Assembly: GCF_017355785.1 (NCBI RefSeq)
Contig: NZ_JAFEWE010000002.1
Location: forward strand, 1-64,000
Source: Desertivirga arenae
GTDB taxonomy: Bacteria; Bacteroidota; Bacteroidia; Sphingobacteriales; Sphingobacteriaceae
Direction of reading: 5' to 3'
Length of the DNA stretch: 64,000 nucleotides
Of this stretch, positions 17,592-26,052 are shown one piece after another (position 1 is the first letter of the stretch; each line of letters begins with the position of its first letter). A program made the translations under genes and the position numbers. The notes beneath the pieces are model-generated. The model did not search any database. It was not told where the DNA came from and saw only the letters and a list, made by a program, of their open reading frames with translations.

Positions 17592-18218
17592 TCAGGAAGT
17601 AATAAAGTTAAACAGGAAAAGCATAATGACAGAAAGCCCGCTAAAGAAAGGCACATTGCTTTCCTTGTTATAGGGTTGCATTACTGTATTTAACTTTTTC
17701 ATAGCCCTGTAAAGCTGGGTATGAACTGTTTTGGGAGAAACATTTAGAATTTCAGCTACCTCTTTATATTTTAAACCATCTTCTTTAACCAGCCTGAATA
17801 TTATTTTGCATTGTTGTGGAAGTGATTCAATAGCCTGATCCATCAGAAAGATCAACTCGCGTCTTTCAACTTCCTTCTGAGGGCACCAGGGATCAACAAA
17901 CTCCAGTTCCGAATCATCAAGACTCACCAAATGAATATTCGAGTACTTTTTGATGTAGTTTAGTGACTGGTTCTTTACTGCTATGTAGAGATATGATTCA
18001 ACATTCTGTACATGCGCAAGTTTTTTTCTATTGATCCAAAGATTTGTAAACACATCTGATACAATTTCTTCAGCTGCCTCCTGATTATGCAGATAAAAGA
18101 CAGAGAACTTTATCAAACGGGAACTTAATTGAAAAAAGAATAACTCAAACGCTTTAGAATCGTCATTCTCTCTTATCTTAAGCCAAATAGATCCAATTTC
18201 TTTTCTTTCAATTGCCAA
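17592..18218 (-). CDS. ECF-type RNA polymerase sigma factor (Bacteroides expansion family)
   Basis: 208 residues. Region 2 (about 28-95) has FSVFYLHNQEAAEEIVSDVF and LWINRKKL; region 4 (about 128-180) has LPQQCKIIFRLVKEDGLKYKEVAEILNVSPKTV with a clear helix-turn-helix. A hydrophobic C-terminal tail (about 188-206) is typical of the sigma-70 subfamily in Bacteroidota that pairs with FecR anti-sigma factors and SusC receptors. No anti-sigma gene is adjacent. The only FecR in the window starts at 47564, at the other end of the glycan locus, and lacks a sigma gene of its own. Pairing of the two is an inference. Confidence 0.9.
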   Translation of the reverse strand: MAIERKEIGSIWLKIRENDDSKAFELFFFQLSSRLIKFSVFYLHNQEAAEEIVSDVFTNLWINRKKLAHVQNVESYLYIAVKNQSLNYIKKYSNIHLVSLDDSELEFVDPWCPQKEVERRELIFLMDQAIESLPQQCKIIFRLVKEDGLKYKEVAEILNVSPKTVHTQLYRAMKKLNTVMQPYNKESNVPFFSGLSVIMLFLFNFITS

Positions 18219-18467
18219 GTTCGTACGATTTTAGAAATGGTAACAAATATTTTATATAAAAGTAACCTATTAGTACCTGAAAAACAAAAATACTATACAA
18301 AAACAGCCATTTTTTTTAATTTTTTTCAGAAAAAGCTAAAAAAAGATGCAAATATCAGAAAAACACTTAGGATAAATACACAATCTTAAGCATAGTTATT
18401 CCAATGCATTTTGGCCTTTAACAAATTCTATTAAATATTTCTCTAAGGATTCTAGGTTATAATCGGT
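18219..18467. other. AT-rich non-coding leader region of the sigma factor gene
   Basis: About 250 bases rich in A and T runs with no ORF of note. On the minus strand TATTTTTG (complement of 18285-18292) matches the TAnnTTTG box and is the best candidate promoter for the sigma gene, but no -33 element is evident at the right spacing. Confidence 0.35.
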
Positions 18468-18492
18468 AAAAAAGAAAAAGCACGAAGGTGCC
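18468..18492 (-). terminator. Intrinsic terminator downstream of the glycan operon
   Basis: On the minus strand, GCAC-CTTC-GTGC (18491-18480) is followed by a T-rich run (complement of 18479-18468). It is the second terminator after the GH3 gene and insulates the sigma factor gene from read-through. Confidence 0.6.
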
Positions 18493-18532
18493 CTTTCATA
18501 GCGTTAAGTTACACTATTGCTTCGTAATTACA

Positions 18533-18582
18533 AAATCTTTTTGACAGAAATTTCAGAGGGATAATTTCCGTCAAAAAGATTT
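18533..18582 (-). terminator. Long terminator hairpin of the glycan operon
   Basis: Perfect 13-base stem AAATCTTTTTGAC (18533-18545) with GTCAAAAAGATTT (18570-18582), extended by GAAAT/ATTTC after one mismatch. It begins 14 bases after the GH3 stop codon, as expected for the end of the polycistronic unit. Confidence 0.75.
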
Positions 18583-18595
18583 ATTAAAATACCTG

Positions 18596-21058
18596 TTAAG
18601 GCGTGATAAAATGTGTACCCTTGACTTGTATGCGGGTACTTAATGGTAAGTTGTCAGAGCTACCCCCGGTCATTAAGGTAAATGAGCCTGGCTCAACAAC
18701 CTGTTTCAGGGTACGATTATATAGGGCAAGGTCTGCGGCATCAAGTAAAAATTCAACTAACTTCTCTTCACCCGGCATAAAATGCACCCTATTAAATTTC
18801 GCAAGTTGCTTATCTGCGCTTACTACAGAGCTAATATCGTCCCTAAAATACAGCTGAACCACTTCATCTCCTTCCCTTTCGCTATTGTTCTTTACTCTTA
18901 CTCTTACTTTTACGATCAGTTTATTTTCTGTTTCCTCAACGTTGGCGGACAGCTCTGAATATTTGAAAGATGAAAAGCTTAATCCATAGCCAAAACTATA
19001 AAGGGGCTTAGAAGATCCCTCAACATAATTATGCTTTCCAGGGCTCTTATAATTATAATATACAGGTAACTGACCCACAGAAACAGGTACAGAAATGGGA
19101 AGCCGGCCTGCGGGATTATAGTCGCCAAATAATACATCGGCAATTGCATTTCCACCTTCCTGTCCCGGGTACCACGCAGTTAATATAGCATCTGCCTGCT
19201 CTTCAGCAAGGTTCAGATTTAAGGGTCTCCCCTCTATCATCACCACAGCAACAGGTTTGCCCGTCGCTAAAACGGCTTTTAACAGCTCAGTTTGTTTACC
19301 CAAAAGATCCAGGCTCATACGGTCAAATCCTTCACCGCTTTCCATATCTGGAATTGCACCCTGCTTTTCTTCTGAAACTTTAGCTGCTCCTGTACTGATG
19401 TACTCCGTTTTAAAGTCACGGGCGCTGGATCCGCCTAATACAAGGATGGTGATATCTGAATTCCTGCTCAGTCGAACAGCCTCTGCTATATTAGATGAGC
19501 TTGTATCTCTGACGGCACAGCCTTTAACGTAATCAACACTTATCCCTTTACCAGCTCTTGCGCGAATACCTTCCAGTACAGTCACCACTGATTCATCTCT
19601 CTGTGGAGCCGTATAATCGCCCAATTGATTATAGAGATTATCTGCATTAGGTCCGATGACGGCAATCTTTTTAAAATCACTCTTTAAGGGAAGGACGTTA
19701 TTTTTGTTCTTCAAAAGCACTATAGACTCTCTAGCTACCTGCCTTGCCAGTTTAATGTGCTCCGGTGTACCGACAGTAGTTTTTGCGAGGCTAGCGTCTA
19801 CATAAGGTTTTTCAAATAATCCCATCTTGAATTTCAGCCGCAACAGATTCGCTACTGCAGAATCCAAACGCGCCTCGCTTACCCTGCCTTGTTTTACCGA
19901 TTCAATTAACCCTTTATTGAATCCATTTCCTCCGAGATCTGCATCAAGTCCGGAATTCATAGCTAAAGCAGCGGCCTCTGCAGGATTTGCAGCCACGCGG
20001 TGGGTCATGAAAACTCCTTCTATACTTCCAAGGTCAGATACCGTGAAGCCATTAAATCCCCACTGATTCCTTAAAACATCTTTTAACAGGAAAGGATTGG
20101 CAGAACAAGGAACACCGTCGACAGAATTATAAGCAGTCATAACAGACTGGGCACCTGCTTTAACGGCAGATCTGAAAGGCGATAAATACGACTGGTAAAG
20201 CTCTCTTGGACCCGAATTGACACTTCCCCCATTATGTCCCCCTTCCGGAACTCCGTAAGCAGTGAAATGCTTTAAGGTAGAAATGATATTAGCTCCACTT
20301 TTCAGATCAGAGCCTTGGAAACCCTGTACCATTGCTATCCCCATTTCTCCGTTAAGGATTGGATCTTCGCCGTAGGTCTCTTCCACTCTCGACCAACGCG
20401 GTTCGCGTGCAAGGTCAAGAACCGGACCGTAGCCTATATGGGCACCCTGAACACGGGCTTCCCGGGCAATTGCAGAAGCCATTTTCTTTATTAGATCAGG
20501 GTTCCAGGTACTTCCCTGACCGATAGAGGTAGGAAAAACAGTAGTTCCAATAGCCATATGACCATGAGGACACTCTTCGGCAATAAATAAAGGGATCCCT
20601 AAACGGGTATTTTCCAGGGTGTATTTTTGAAGAGCATTAGTTGCGAGTGCAGATTCATAAGGAGACAAGCCGTTACTTAATGTTTTTTTTGTCCATGGAT
20701 CTGCTCTCAAAGTAGCCCATAACATTCCGATATGCCTTTCTTTAATGGCCTGTCTGAATTTTGCTGACACCCCGATCTTAGCTCCGCCCTTTTCATACAT
20801 TTCCCAACCAAGGAGGGCAGAAATTTGTCCTACCTTCTCCTCAAGGGTCATGCGCCCCAGCAGATCTTTCACTCGCTGCTCCAAATCTGCTTTGGGATTT
20901 TTATATACTGGAGTTTCCTTAAAAAGAATCTTTTGAGATACTCCCGGTTCAGTCTTTTCTTTTACCTGAAAGCCTTTTTTGCCCCCTGTCGAAAAGACTG
21001 GAAAAGCAAAATGCAATAAGACAGCAGTAATAAGTAAGTGTATTTTTTTATGAAGCAT
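18596..21058 (-). CDS. Glycoside hydrolase family 3 (beta-glucosidase/xylosidase-like)
   Basis: 820 residues from ATG 21058. A start at 21079 is open but overlaps cutC and spoils the signal peptide that begins MLHKKIHLLITA. The order is the N-terminal TIM barrel (IAEECPHGH, GYGPVLDLAREPRWSR, LKHFTAYGVPEGG), the nucleophile Asp in VSDLGS (near 340; the family norm is SDW), a second alpha/beta domain (VLPLKSDFKKIAVIGPNAD) and a C-terminal fibronectin III-like domain. The family usually removes beta-linked glucose or xylose from the non-reducing end; some members remove GlcNAc. It is the last gene of the 12-gene run, 10 bases after cutC, and is followed by two terminators. Confidence 0.9.
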   Translation of the reverse strand: MLHKKIHLLITAVLLHFAFPVFSTGGKKGFQVKEKTEPGVSQKILFKETPVYKNPKADLEQRVKDLLGRMTLEEKVGQISALLGWEMYEKGGAKIGVSAKFRQAIKERHIGMLWATLRADPWTKKTLSNGLSPYESALATNALQKYTLENTRLGIPLFIAEECPHGHMAIGTTVFPTSIGQGSTWNPDLIKKMASAIAREARVQGAHIGYGPVLDLAREPRWSRVEETYGEDPILNGEMGIAMVQGFQGSDLKSGANIISTLKHFTAYGVPEGGHNGGSVNSGPRELYQSYLSPFRSAVKAGAQSVMTAYNSVDGVPCSANPFLLKDVLRNQWGFNGFTVSDLGSIEGVFMTHRVAANPAEAAALAMNSGLDADLGGNGFNKGLIESVKQGRVSEARLDSAVANLLRLKFKMGLFEKPYVDASLAKTTVGTPEHIKLARQVARESIVLLKNKNNVLPLKSDFKKIAVIGPNADNLYNQLGDYTAPQRDESVVTVLEGIRARAGKGISVDYVKGCAVRDTSSSNIAEAVRLSRNSDITILVLGGSSARDFKTEYISTGAAKVSEEKQGAIPDMESGEGFDRMSLDLLGKQTELLKAVLATGKPVAVVMIEGRPLNLNLAEEQADAILTAWYPGQEGGNAIADVLFGDYNPAGRLPISVPVSVGQLPVYYNYKSPGKHNYVEGSSKPLYSFGYGLSFSSFKYSELSANVEETENKLIVKVRVRVKNNSEREGDEVVQLYFRDDISSVVSADKQLAKFNRVHFMPGEEKLVEFLLDAADLALYNRTLKQVVEPGSFTLMTGGSSDNLPLSTRIQVKGTHFITP

Positions 21059-21068
21059 ATCTCTAAAA

Positions 21069-21809
21069 TTAAAAAGCATTTGTACCGGCAGTAATTAAGC
21101 GGCGTACCTTAGCGGCGTCTGTCACTTCGAGTTCCGATTGAAAGATGTGAGTAGAAGAAATTTGAGGGTTTACAAAATGGCTTCTGTCTTCAAGCACCCG
21201 GGCAGATGCATGGTACTCCTGCGCTCCTGTAATCCTGATCAACTCACTAATATTATTTTCATTGATCCCGCTACCAGGCATTATGACTATCCGGTTGTCT
21301 GATAGTTCTACCAGTTCTCTTAATCTACTTGCCCCTACTAAGGCTGTGGGAGCAGCACCCGAGCTGAGGATCCGGTCAAATCCCAGGTCAATAATTTCCG
21401 TTAACGCTTGCTTTTGATCCTTGCACACATCAAAAGCCCGATGAAAAGTTGCAGTGATCCCCCGTTTGCGGGCATAAGAAAGAAGTTTATAATTACGATC
21501 AAGATCAATCGTGCCATCCTTATTTAAAATTCCAAACACCACTCCTTTACATCCGGCATTCGCACTAGCTTCGAGGTCCATTTCCATCTCCTCCAATTCC
21601 AGGCTGGAATAACAGAAATCGCCCCCACGGGGTCTGATAAGAACATAAACAGGAATTTGGAGATATTTAACACAAAGACTTATCTGGGCGTAAGACGGTG
21701 TAGTCCCTCCTTCCGTTAAATTGCTGCAAAGCTCTATCCGGGACGCTCCTCCGGATTGAGCTGCCAGTGCCGAACGAACTGAATTAGCGCATACTTCCAG
21801 CTTAAACAT
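21069..21809 (-). CDS. cutC: CutC family protein
   Basis: 246 residues forming a TIM-barrel-type CutC protein: FKLEVCANS, GGASRIELCSNL, EGGTTPS, PVYVLIRPRGGDF, ATFHRAFD, RILSSGAAPTA and GSGINENNI. The family was named for copper homeostasis, but the biochemical role is unsettled. Here the gene lies between glycosylasparaginase and GH3 in a glycan operon, with its ATG overlapping the upstream stop codon by one base, so translation is probably coupled. No copper-related gene is near. A sugar or amino-sugar role is a reasonable inference. Confidence 0.9.
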   Translation of the reverse strand: MFKLEVCANSVRSALAAQSGGASRIELCSNLTEGGTTPSYAQISLCVKYLQIPVYVLIRPRGGDFCYSSLELEEMEMDLEASANAGCKGVVFGILNKDGTIDLDRNYKLLSYARKRGITATFHRAFDVCKDQKQALTEIIDLGFDRILSSGAAPTALVGASRLRELVELSDNRIVIMPGSGINENNISELIRITGAQEYHASARVLEDRSHFVNPQISSTHIFQSELEVTDAAKVRRLITAGTNAF

Positions 21810-22819
21810 TAGTAATGACTTTTACTTGCAAATAATCCTTCCTGATTTTCGCTGGTACATACTGCATAAGAAAATCCTTTCTGGATGGCATAAGCTCCAT
21901 ATTCCCCGTTCTTATTCAACGCAAGAAATCCAACCTGAAGACTTTTAGCCCTTTCTGGTTTCTTTTTAATGATCCGGTTCACTGCTTCCCTGCAAGCTTC
22001 ATAAGGAGTATAGCCGTTACGCATCAGTTCGACAACAAGAAAACTTCCTACATTTCTGATCACCTCTTCACCAACTCCTGTAGATGTAGCACCCCCGATT
22101 TCATTATCAACATATAAACCGGCTCCAATAATCGGACTGTCTCCGACACGCCCATGTAACTTGAAGGCCATGCCGCTGGTGGTACAGGCACCTGAAAGAT
22201 TGCCCTTCTCATCCAAAGCTAACATACCAATGGTATCATGATTAAACTGGTTCCCTGGAAGCTTATCCGGCCTGTAAAGTTGGTTTTCCACATTGATCAC
22301 GGGGTTGTACTTAGCTGTCTTCAACCATTCTTTCCAGGCTTTCTCTGATTCTGGCGTAAGCAGTTTCTGTTCTTTAAACCCCATCTCCAAGGCGAATTGC
22401 TTCGCACCATCTCCCACCAGCATAACGTGAGGTGTTTTTTCCATTACCAGGCGCGCAACCGAAATAGGGTGATCGATATCTTCCAATGCCGCTACCGAGC
22501 CGCAGTTACCGAACTCGTCCATGATACAGGCATCCAGCGTCACTATCCCATCCCTGTCGGGGTAGCCTGCCCTTCCCACACTATGATTATTCAGATCTGC
22601 TTCGGGTATCCTAACGCCAGCCTCAACTGCATCCAGAGCCCTGCCTCCTTTTGAAAGGATACGCCATGCTTCCTTATTGGCAGGGATCCCGAAATCCCAG
22701 GTAGAGATCACTACAGGATATCTTTTTTCGTTAGTAAGGATGTCCGCCGCTTTAACCGGAATAGCCAAAGTGGAAGCTGCGAGAGTTGAAACCTTAATAA
22801 ATTTTCTTCTGCTATACAT
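21809..22819 (-). CDS. N4-(beta-N-acetylglucosaminyl)-L-asparaginase (glycosylasparaginase)
   Basis: 336 residues from ATG 22819. The frame runs back to 23038, but that part overlaps the transporter gene and lacks a signal sequence. The N-terminus has a twin-arginine motif, SRRKFIK, then a hydrophobic stretch. The Ntn-hydrolase core has the autoproteolysis and nucleophile site HDT, with Thr196 as the catalytic residue, followed by GMLALDEKGNLSG, TSGMAFKLHGRVGDSPIIGAG and GATSTGVGE. The enzyme cuts the GlcNAc-Asn amide bond, the last link between an N-glycan and its asparagine. It needs a free Asn (no flanking peptide). It lies 5 bases after the sugar transporter gene. In this operon it is the key that points to N-glycoproteins as substrate. 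Confidence 0.9.
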   Translation of the reverse strand: MYSRRKFIKVSTLAASTLAIPVKAADILTNEKRYPVVISTWDFGIPANKEAWRILSKGGRALDAVEAGVRIPEADLNNHSVGRAGYPDRDGIVTLDACIMDEFGNCGSVAALEDIDHPISVARLVMEKTPHVMLVGDGAKQFALEMGFKEQKLLTPESEKAWKEWLKTAKYNPVINVENQLYRPDKLPGNQFNHDTIGMLALDEKGNLSGACTTSGMAFKLHGRVGDSPIIGAGLYVDNEIGGATSTGVGEEVIRNVGSFLVVELMRNGYTPYEACREAVNRIIKKKPERAKSLQVGFLALNKNGEYGAYAIQKGFSYAVCTSENQEGLFASKSHY

Positions 22820-22824
22820 AAGCG

Positions 22825-24120
22825 CTAGTTCTTGCCACTTCTGCGGGAAGCTGCCAGTCCGTAATAGAAAATAAAAATATAACAGGGCACCATGATCCAA
22901 TAGGCAACCTGAAGATCGTATAGATCCGCCAGACGTCCATAGATCAAAGGAATAACTGCCCCCCCGGCTATCGCCATGATAAGCAAGGAGGACCCAAATT
23001 TCGTGAACCTCCCCAAACCTCTTAGCGCCAGTGGCCATATAGCCGGAAATACAAGAGAGTTAGCAAAACCAAGTAATGCGATAAACAAAACAGAAATGTA
23101 ACCCGAAGTAAATATGGCAGCGACCGTAAAAACAACACCAATAAGAGCAAATCCTTTCAGCGCATTTTCCTGACTTAGATATTTAGGAATAAATATTACG
23201 CCCACGATATATCCCAGGATCATACCTACCAGGGTACATGTAGTGAAGAATTTCGCCGTAGAAAGAGGGATGCCATGATAAGCCCCATAGCCAATTACTG
23301 TATCTCCTGCCATCACTTCTACACCCACATAAAGGAACATTGCTATAACGCCCATTATCAGAAAGGGAAACTGCAGGATACTTGTCTTTCCATTATTTGC
23401 CAATGCGGTGTCCTCGTCCTCCTTGTCTGTATCGATCTCCGGCAGTGCGGAAAAATAAATCAGGACTGCTAGTACCAGGAGTACTGCCAGAATTATCAGA
23501 TAGGGAACAATTACGCGCGCTGCTAGAGCATCTAATTCGGCCGTCTTTTGAGCCAGGCTCATGGAGGCTAGCCGTGCTGTTAATCCGTCAGCATTTTTTA
23601 AAGTAACTGCTCCCAGTGCGATAGGGGCAATAGAACCGGCCAGCTTGTTACAAATACCCATGATGCTAATCCTCTTTGCTGCACTTTCTGCAGGGCCAAG
23701 AATAGTGATATAAGGATTTGCAGCGGCTTGCAAAATCGTTAACCCTGCCCCTTGTATGAATAAACCTATTAGAAAGAGCAGGTAGGTTCGACTCAATGCA
23801 GCTGGAATAAAAAGTAGAGCTCCTACTCCCATTACTACTAAGCCAGCTGACATACCCTTTTTAAAGCCTGTGAGTTTTAATACCCCGGCTGCGGGTATGG
23901 CCATAACCAGGTACGAAATATAGAAAGCAAAGGCCACCATGTACGACTGACTGTTACTTAGCTCGCAGGCAATTTTAAGGTAAGGAATAAGGACTGAATT
24001 CAGCCAGGTGACGAATCCGAAAATAAAAAATAGAGCTCCTATTATAACGATCGGCTTTACTGCCGGCGCTTTAGCTTTCATTGCGTTTTCAACCACTTCT
24101 TCTGTGTATGCTGTTGACAT
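22825..24120 (-). CDS. Sugar MFS transporter (FucP/GluP/NagP type)
   Basis: 431 residues with 12 membrane spans. Family features include FFIFGFVTWLNSVLIPYLK, GLFIQGAGLTILQAAANPY, RISIMGICNKLAG and a central cytoplasmic loop. These inner-membrane proteins are proton symporters for fucose, glucose/galactose or GlcNAc. Genomic context (nagB immediately upstream in the operon, glycosylasparaginase immediately downstream) favours GlcNAc, as for NagP proteins, but fucose or galactose are equally compatible with the sequence. The spacing to neighbours is 11 and 5 bases. Confidence 0.85.
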   Translation of the reverse strand: MSTAYTEEVVENAMKAKAPAVKPIVIIGALFFIFGFVTWLNSVLIPYLKIACELSNSQSYMVAFAFYISYLVMAIPAAGVLKLTGFKKGMSAGLVVMGVGALLFIPAALSRTYLLFLIGLFIQGAGLTILQAAANPYITILGPAESAAKRISIMGICNKLAGSIAPIALGAVTLKNADGLTARLASMSLAQKTAELDALAARVIVPYLIILAVLLVLAVLIYFSALPEIDTDKEDEDTALANNGKTSILQFPFLIMGVIAMFLYVGVEVMAGDTVIGYGAYHGIPLSTAKFFTTCTLVGMILGYIVGVIFIPKYLSQENALKGFALIGVVFTVAAIFTSGYISVLFIALLGFANSLVFPAIWPLALRGLGRFTKFGSSLLIMAIAGGAVIPLIYGRLADLYDLQVAYWIMVPCYIFIFYYGLAASRRSGKN

Positions 24121-24131
24121 AAGCTCTTATC

Positions 24132-26051
24132 TTAAAAGGAATATCTTACAAATGCTTCGATTGCTTCATATTCAGCCAATCCAAGCTGATTGTAAGCTCT
24201 GGCTGTTTCCCGGGTGCGGTCTTCTGCTCTTACCCAGAATTCCCTTGAATCGTCTCCTGGGAATACGGCTCTGTCTTTTTGCGATTGATGCTTGAAGATT
24301 GCCATGCGCTTGCGCTCTACTTCCTGTGGCGAAAGTGGAACTGCCATTTCTATTTCATGGATTTCAAACTCATGCCATGCTCCACGGTACAACCACAACC
24401 AGCAGTCTGCAATCCAATCCTCTGTTGCCTTCAGCCTTTGTAAAGCTTCATGGATAATATTAAAGCAGATCTTATGGGTACCGTGCGGGTCGGCAAAATC
24501 ACCGGCGGCATACACCTGATGGGGCTTTACCTCTTTTAACAGCTCCATCGTTTGAAGGATATCATCTTCGTAACTTACCTTTTTCTGCTTCTTGGCCCTG
24601 TCGTAAAATGGAAGGTCCATGAAATGAATATGATCATCAGGAAGACCTGCATAACGGGCTCCGGCAATTGCTTCTCCCTTACGGATCAAACCTTTCACCC
24701 GCTGGATCTCTTTCAGATCCTCCTGATTGGGAGTCTTCTCGTCAAAGAAACCTTTCATTTCAACATATAACGCTTTAAGGTCCGTTGTATCCTGTCCTTG
24801 TGCTGCTCCAAAATCTATAGCAAACTCTACAAAGCGCAGTACATCATCATCCCATACGGCTGTATTTCCTGAAGTTTGATAAGCAACATGAACATCGTGA
24901 CCATGATCAGCCAGGCGGATGAAGGTACCTCCCATAGAGATCACATCATCATCCGGATGAGGAGAGAACAACAGCACCCTTTTCTTTGCCGGATCCCTTC
25001 TCTCTGGCCGTTGTGAATCATCTGCATTGGGCTTTCCTCCCGGCCATCCGGTAATGGTATGCTGTACGGCGTTAAAGATCCTGATATTGATATCGTAAAC
25101 GGGCCCCTGTTCAGTTGCCAGCTGAGCCATACCATTATTATTATAATCCTCTTCTGTAAGTTTCAAGATGGGTTTATTTACCGCCTTAGCCAGCCAGATC
25201 ACCGCTTTCCTGATGTTCTTCTCATCCCAAACCATGTCTTTCACTAACCATGGCGTATTGAAGCGGGTCAAATCAGCAGCTGCATCCTGATCCAAAACGA
25301 ATTCTACATTGTCGGATAGCTGAAGATAAGTTGCCGGGACATCAGAAGATATTTCCCCTTCTACTGCTTTTCTGATGATCGGAGCTTTCTTTCCGCTCCA
25401 GGCCATCAGGATAATTTCTCTTGCTTTGAAAATCGTTCCCACTCCCATGGTGATCGCCTTTACCGGAACGTTTTCCTTTCCTCCAAAATCATGAGCCGCA
25501 TCACGACGGGTAAGATCGTGAAGGGTTACTACACGGGTACCCGAATTAGGTGCAGAACCAGGTTCGTTAAAACCGATGTGACCGGTACGACCGATTCCCA
25601 GGATTTGCACATCCAGTCCACCCAAGTCGGAAATCTTTTTTTCGTACTGAAGGCAGAACTCGTTCCTTTCCTCAGGACTCAAGGTTCCATTCGGAATATT
25701 CACATTGGCAGGATCGATATCAATATGGTCAAACAAGTTCTCGTGCATGAACCTTACATAGCTCTGTTCAGCACCAGGTTGCATGGGATAATATTCATCG
25801 AGATTGAAAGTAATAACGTTTTTAAAGCTAAGACCTTCCTCCTTATGCAAACGGATCAGCTCGGCATACACCTGCAAAGGTGTTACCCCTGTTGCCAGTC
25901 CAAGAATTGCATGTTCAGACTTTTCCTGCTTTACTCTGATAATACCCGCTATCCGCGCGGCTACAGCTTTAGATGCAGTTTCTTTATCAGCAAAAATAGA
26001 TACAGGTAGTTTTTCAAATCTGGTTTCTTCTAAGAGATTTAATCTTGCCAT
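24132..26051 (-). CDS. nagB: Glucosamine-6-phosphate deaminase fused to PIG-L (LmbE) deacetylase domain
   Basis: 639 residues, more than twice the length of E. coli NagB. The N-terminal domain (about 1-270) has the deaminase motifs GLATGVTPLQVY, FNLDEYY and GIGRTGHIGFNEPGS. The C-terminal domain (about 360-639) is a PIG-L-type deacetylase with the zinc motif SPHPDDD (near 368) and a second metal site in FADPHGTHK (near 520). The deaminase converts glucosamine-6-phosphate to fructose-6-phosphate and ammonia. The PIG-L domain could supply the preceding deacetylation of GlcNAc-6-phosphate; no nagA is in the window. This long form is common in Bacteroidota. It lies 1 base after the GH2 stop and 11 bases before the transporter gene. 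Confidence 0.9.
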   Translation of the reverse strand: MARLNLLEETRFEKLPVSIFADKETASKAVAARIAGIIRVKQEKSEHAILGLATGVTPLQVYAELIRLHKEEGLSFKNVITFNLDEYYPMQPGAEQSYVRFMHENLFDHIDIDPANVNIPNGTLSPEERNEFCLQYEKKISDLGGLDVQILGIGRTGHIGFNEPGSAPNSGTRVVTLHDLTRRDAAHDFGGKENVPVKAITMGVGTIFKAREIILMAWSGKKAPIIRKAVEGEISSDVPATYLQLSDNVEFVLDQDAAADLTRFNTPWLVKDMVWDEKNIRKAVIWLAKAVNKPILKLTEEDYNNNGMAQLATEQGPVYDINIRIFNAVQHTITGWPGGKPNADDSQRPERRDPAKKRVLLFSPHPDDDVISMGGTFIRLADHGHDVHVAYQTSGNTAVWDDDVLRFVEFAIDFGAAQGQDTTDLKALYVEMKGFFDEKTPNQEDLKEIQRVKGLIRKGEAIAGARYAGLPDDHIHFMDLPFYDRAKKQKKVSYEDDILQTMELLKEVKPHQVYAAGDFADPHGTHKICFNIIHEALQRLKATEDWIADCWLWLYRGAWHEFEIHEIEMAVPLSPQEVERKRMAIFKHQSQKDRAVFPGDDSREFWVRAEDRTRETARAYNQLGLAEYEAIEAFVRYSF

Positions 26052-26052
26052 A

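Noticed and set aside
22820-23038. N-terminal extension of glycosylasparaginase
   Set aside because: These 73 residues overlap the transporter gene out of frame and precede a clear Tat signal starting at 22819.
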